Origin: Cacajao melanocephalus
Taxonomy: Eukaryota; Chordata; Mammalia; Primates; Pitheciidae
Length of the DNA: 64,000 bases
Direction of reading: 5' to 3'
Assembly: GCA_963573385.1 (NCBI GenBank)
Contig: CAUYLG010062992.1
Location: forward strand, 52,481 to 116,480
The notes below the pieces were generated by a model. The model had not been told where the DNA came from and ran no database searches. It saw only the letters and a list, made by a program, of their open reading frames with translations. Made by a program: the position numbers and the translations under genes. Positions 63,785 through 64,000 of this stretch are shown here, in pieces. The stretch's first letter is position 1; each line of letters opens with the position of its first letter.

Positions 63785-63939
63785 GTGTGTACTACCACTG
63801 ATGTTATACTGGCCGCTGGTCATATTAGAAAGTTTTGTTTAAAGTTTCCATCTAATGAGGTTTAAATGTATAATACCTAAGGAGTTGATTTTAGATTTTG
63901 TGCCATTAACTCCAAAATGACCTTTTGTAGTTACTTGTA

Positions 63940-63942
<3 letters not shown>

Positions 63943-63978
<36 letters not shown>
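63943..63978 (-). repeat. Poly-T tract at the window edge
   Basis: More than 30 T in intron 20, followed by GGTGTTTAAG; not an Alu head. The element, if any, continues past the window. Confidence 0.7.
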
Positions 63979-63979
<1 letters not shown>

Positions 63980-64000
63980 GTGTTTAAGATACCTACACCC

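Overview
The window comes from a primate nuclear genome. It holds about 45 Alu copies (mostly AluS/AluJ type), MIR and L2 relics, L1 fragments, MaLR LTRs, Tigger and hAT-Charlie DNA transposons, and one multi-exon gene with GT-AG introns. The gene is ACSL5, long-chain acyl-CoA synthetase 5. Its splice-joined product matches the human protein as I remember it in length and register, but roughly one residue in ten differs. That argues against human or great ape. A simian outside the apes, possibly a New World monkey, is my best guess; the species call is an inference.

Layout. Positions 1-12,160 are intergenic and contain no gene I can support. A candidate non-coding first exon ends at a good donor at 12,374, with an inverted pair of HNF4-like motifs just upstream. 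A second first exon at 14,339-14,477 corresponds to the one that gives the longer human isoform its N-terminal extension; here it carries two in-frame stops. Intron 1 runs to 33,570. Exon 2 (33,571-33,755) holds the ATG at 33,600. Nineteen coding exons (2 to 20) follow up to 63,784 on the + strand. They keep frame and encode residues 1-637 of an expected 683. The last about 46 codons and the 3' UTR lie beyond the window.

The encoded enzyme has an N-terminal membrane segment, the acyl-CoA synthetase P-loop (TSGTTGDPKG, split across exons 9/10), the YGQTE motif (exon 15), the [10 protein letters not shown] signature (exon 17) and the IDRKK...[10 protein letters not shown] segment (exon 18). It should be catalytically intact. 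No other protein-coding gene, tRNA, rRNA or CRISPR array is visible. Most other open frames fall in Alus, L1s or low-complexity DNA.

The second-look items are mainly structural: the broken long-isoform exon; inverted Alus closely flanking exons 15-17; a recent tandem duplication beside a 33-nt microexon; a CT microsatellite serving as the exon 5 polypyrimidine tract; a 150-bp Tigger piece lodged inside an Alu; a 20-bp perfect snap-back hairpin; a 270-bp duplication placed inside an old DNA transposon; and nested LTRs with target duplications. I did not find a convincing new biological system.
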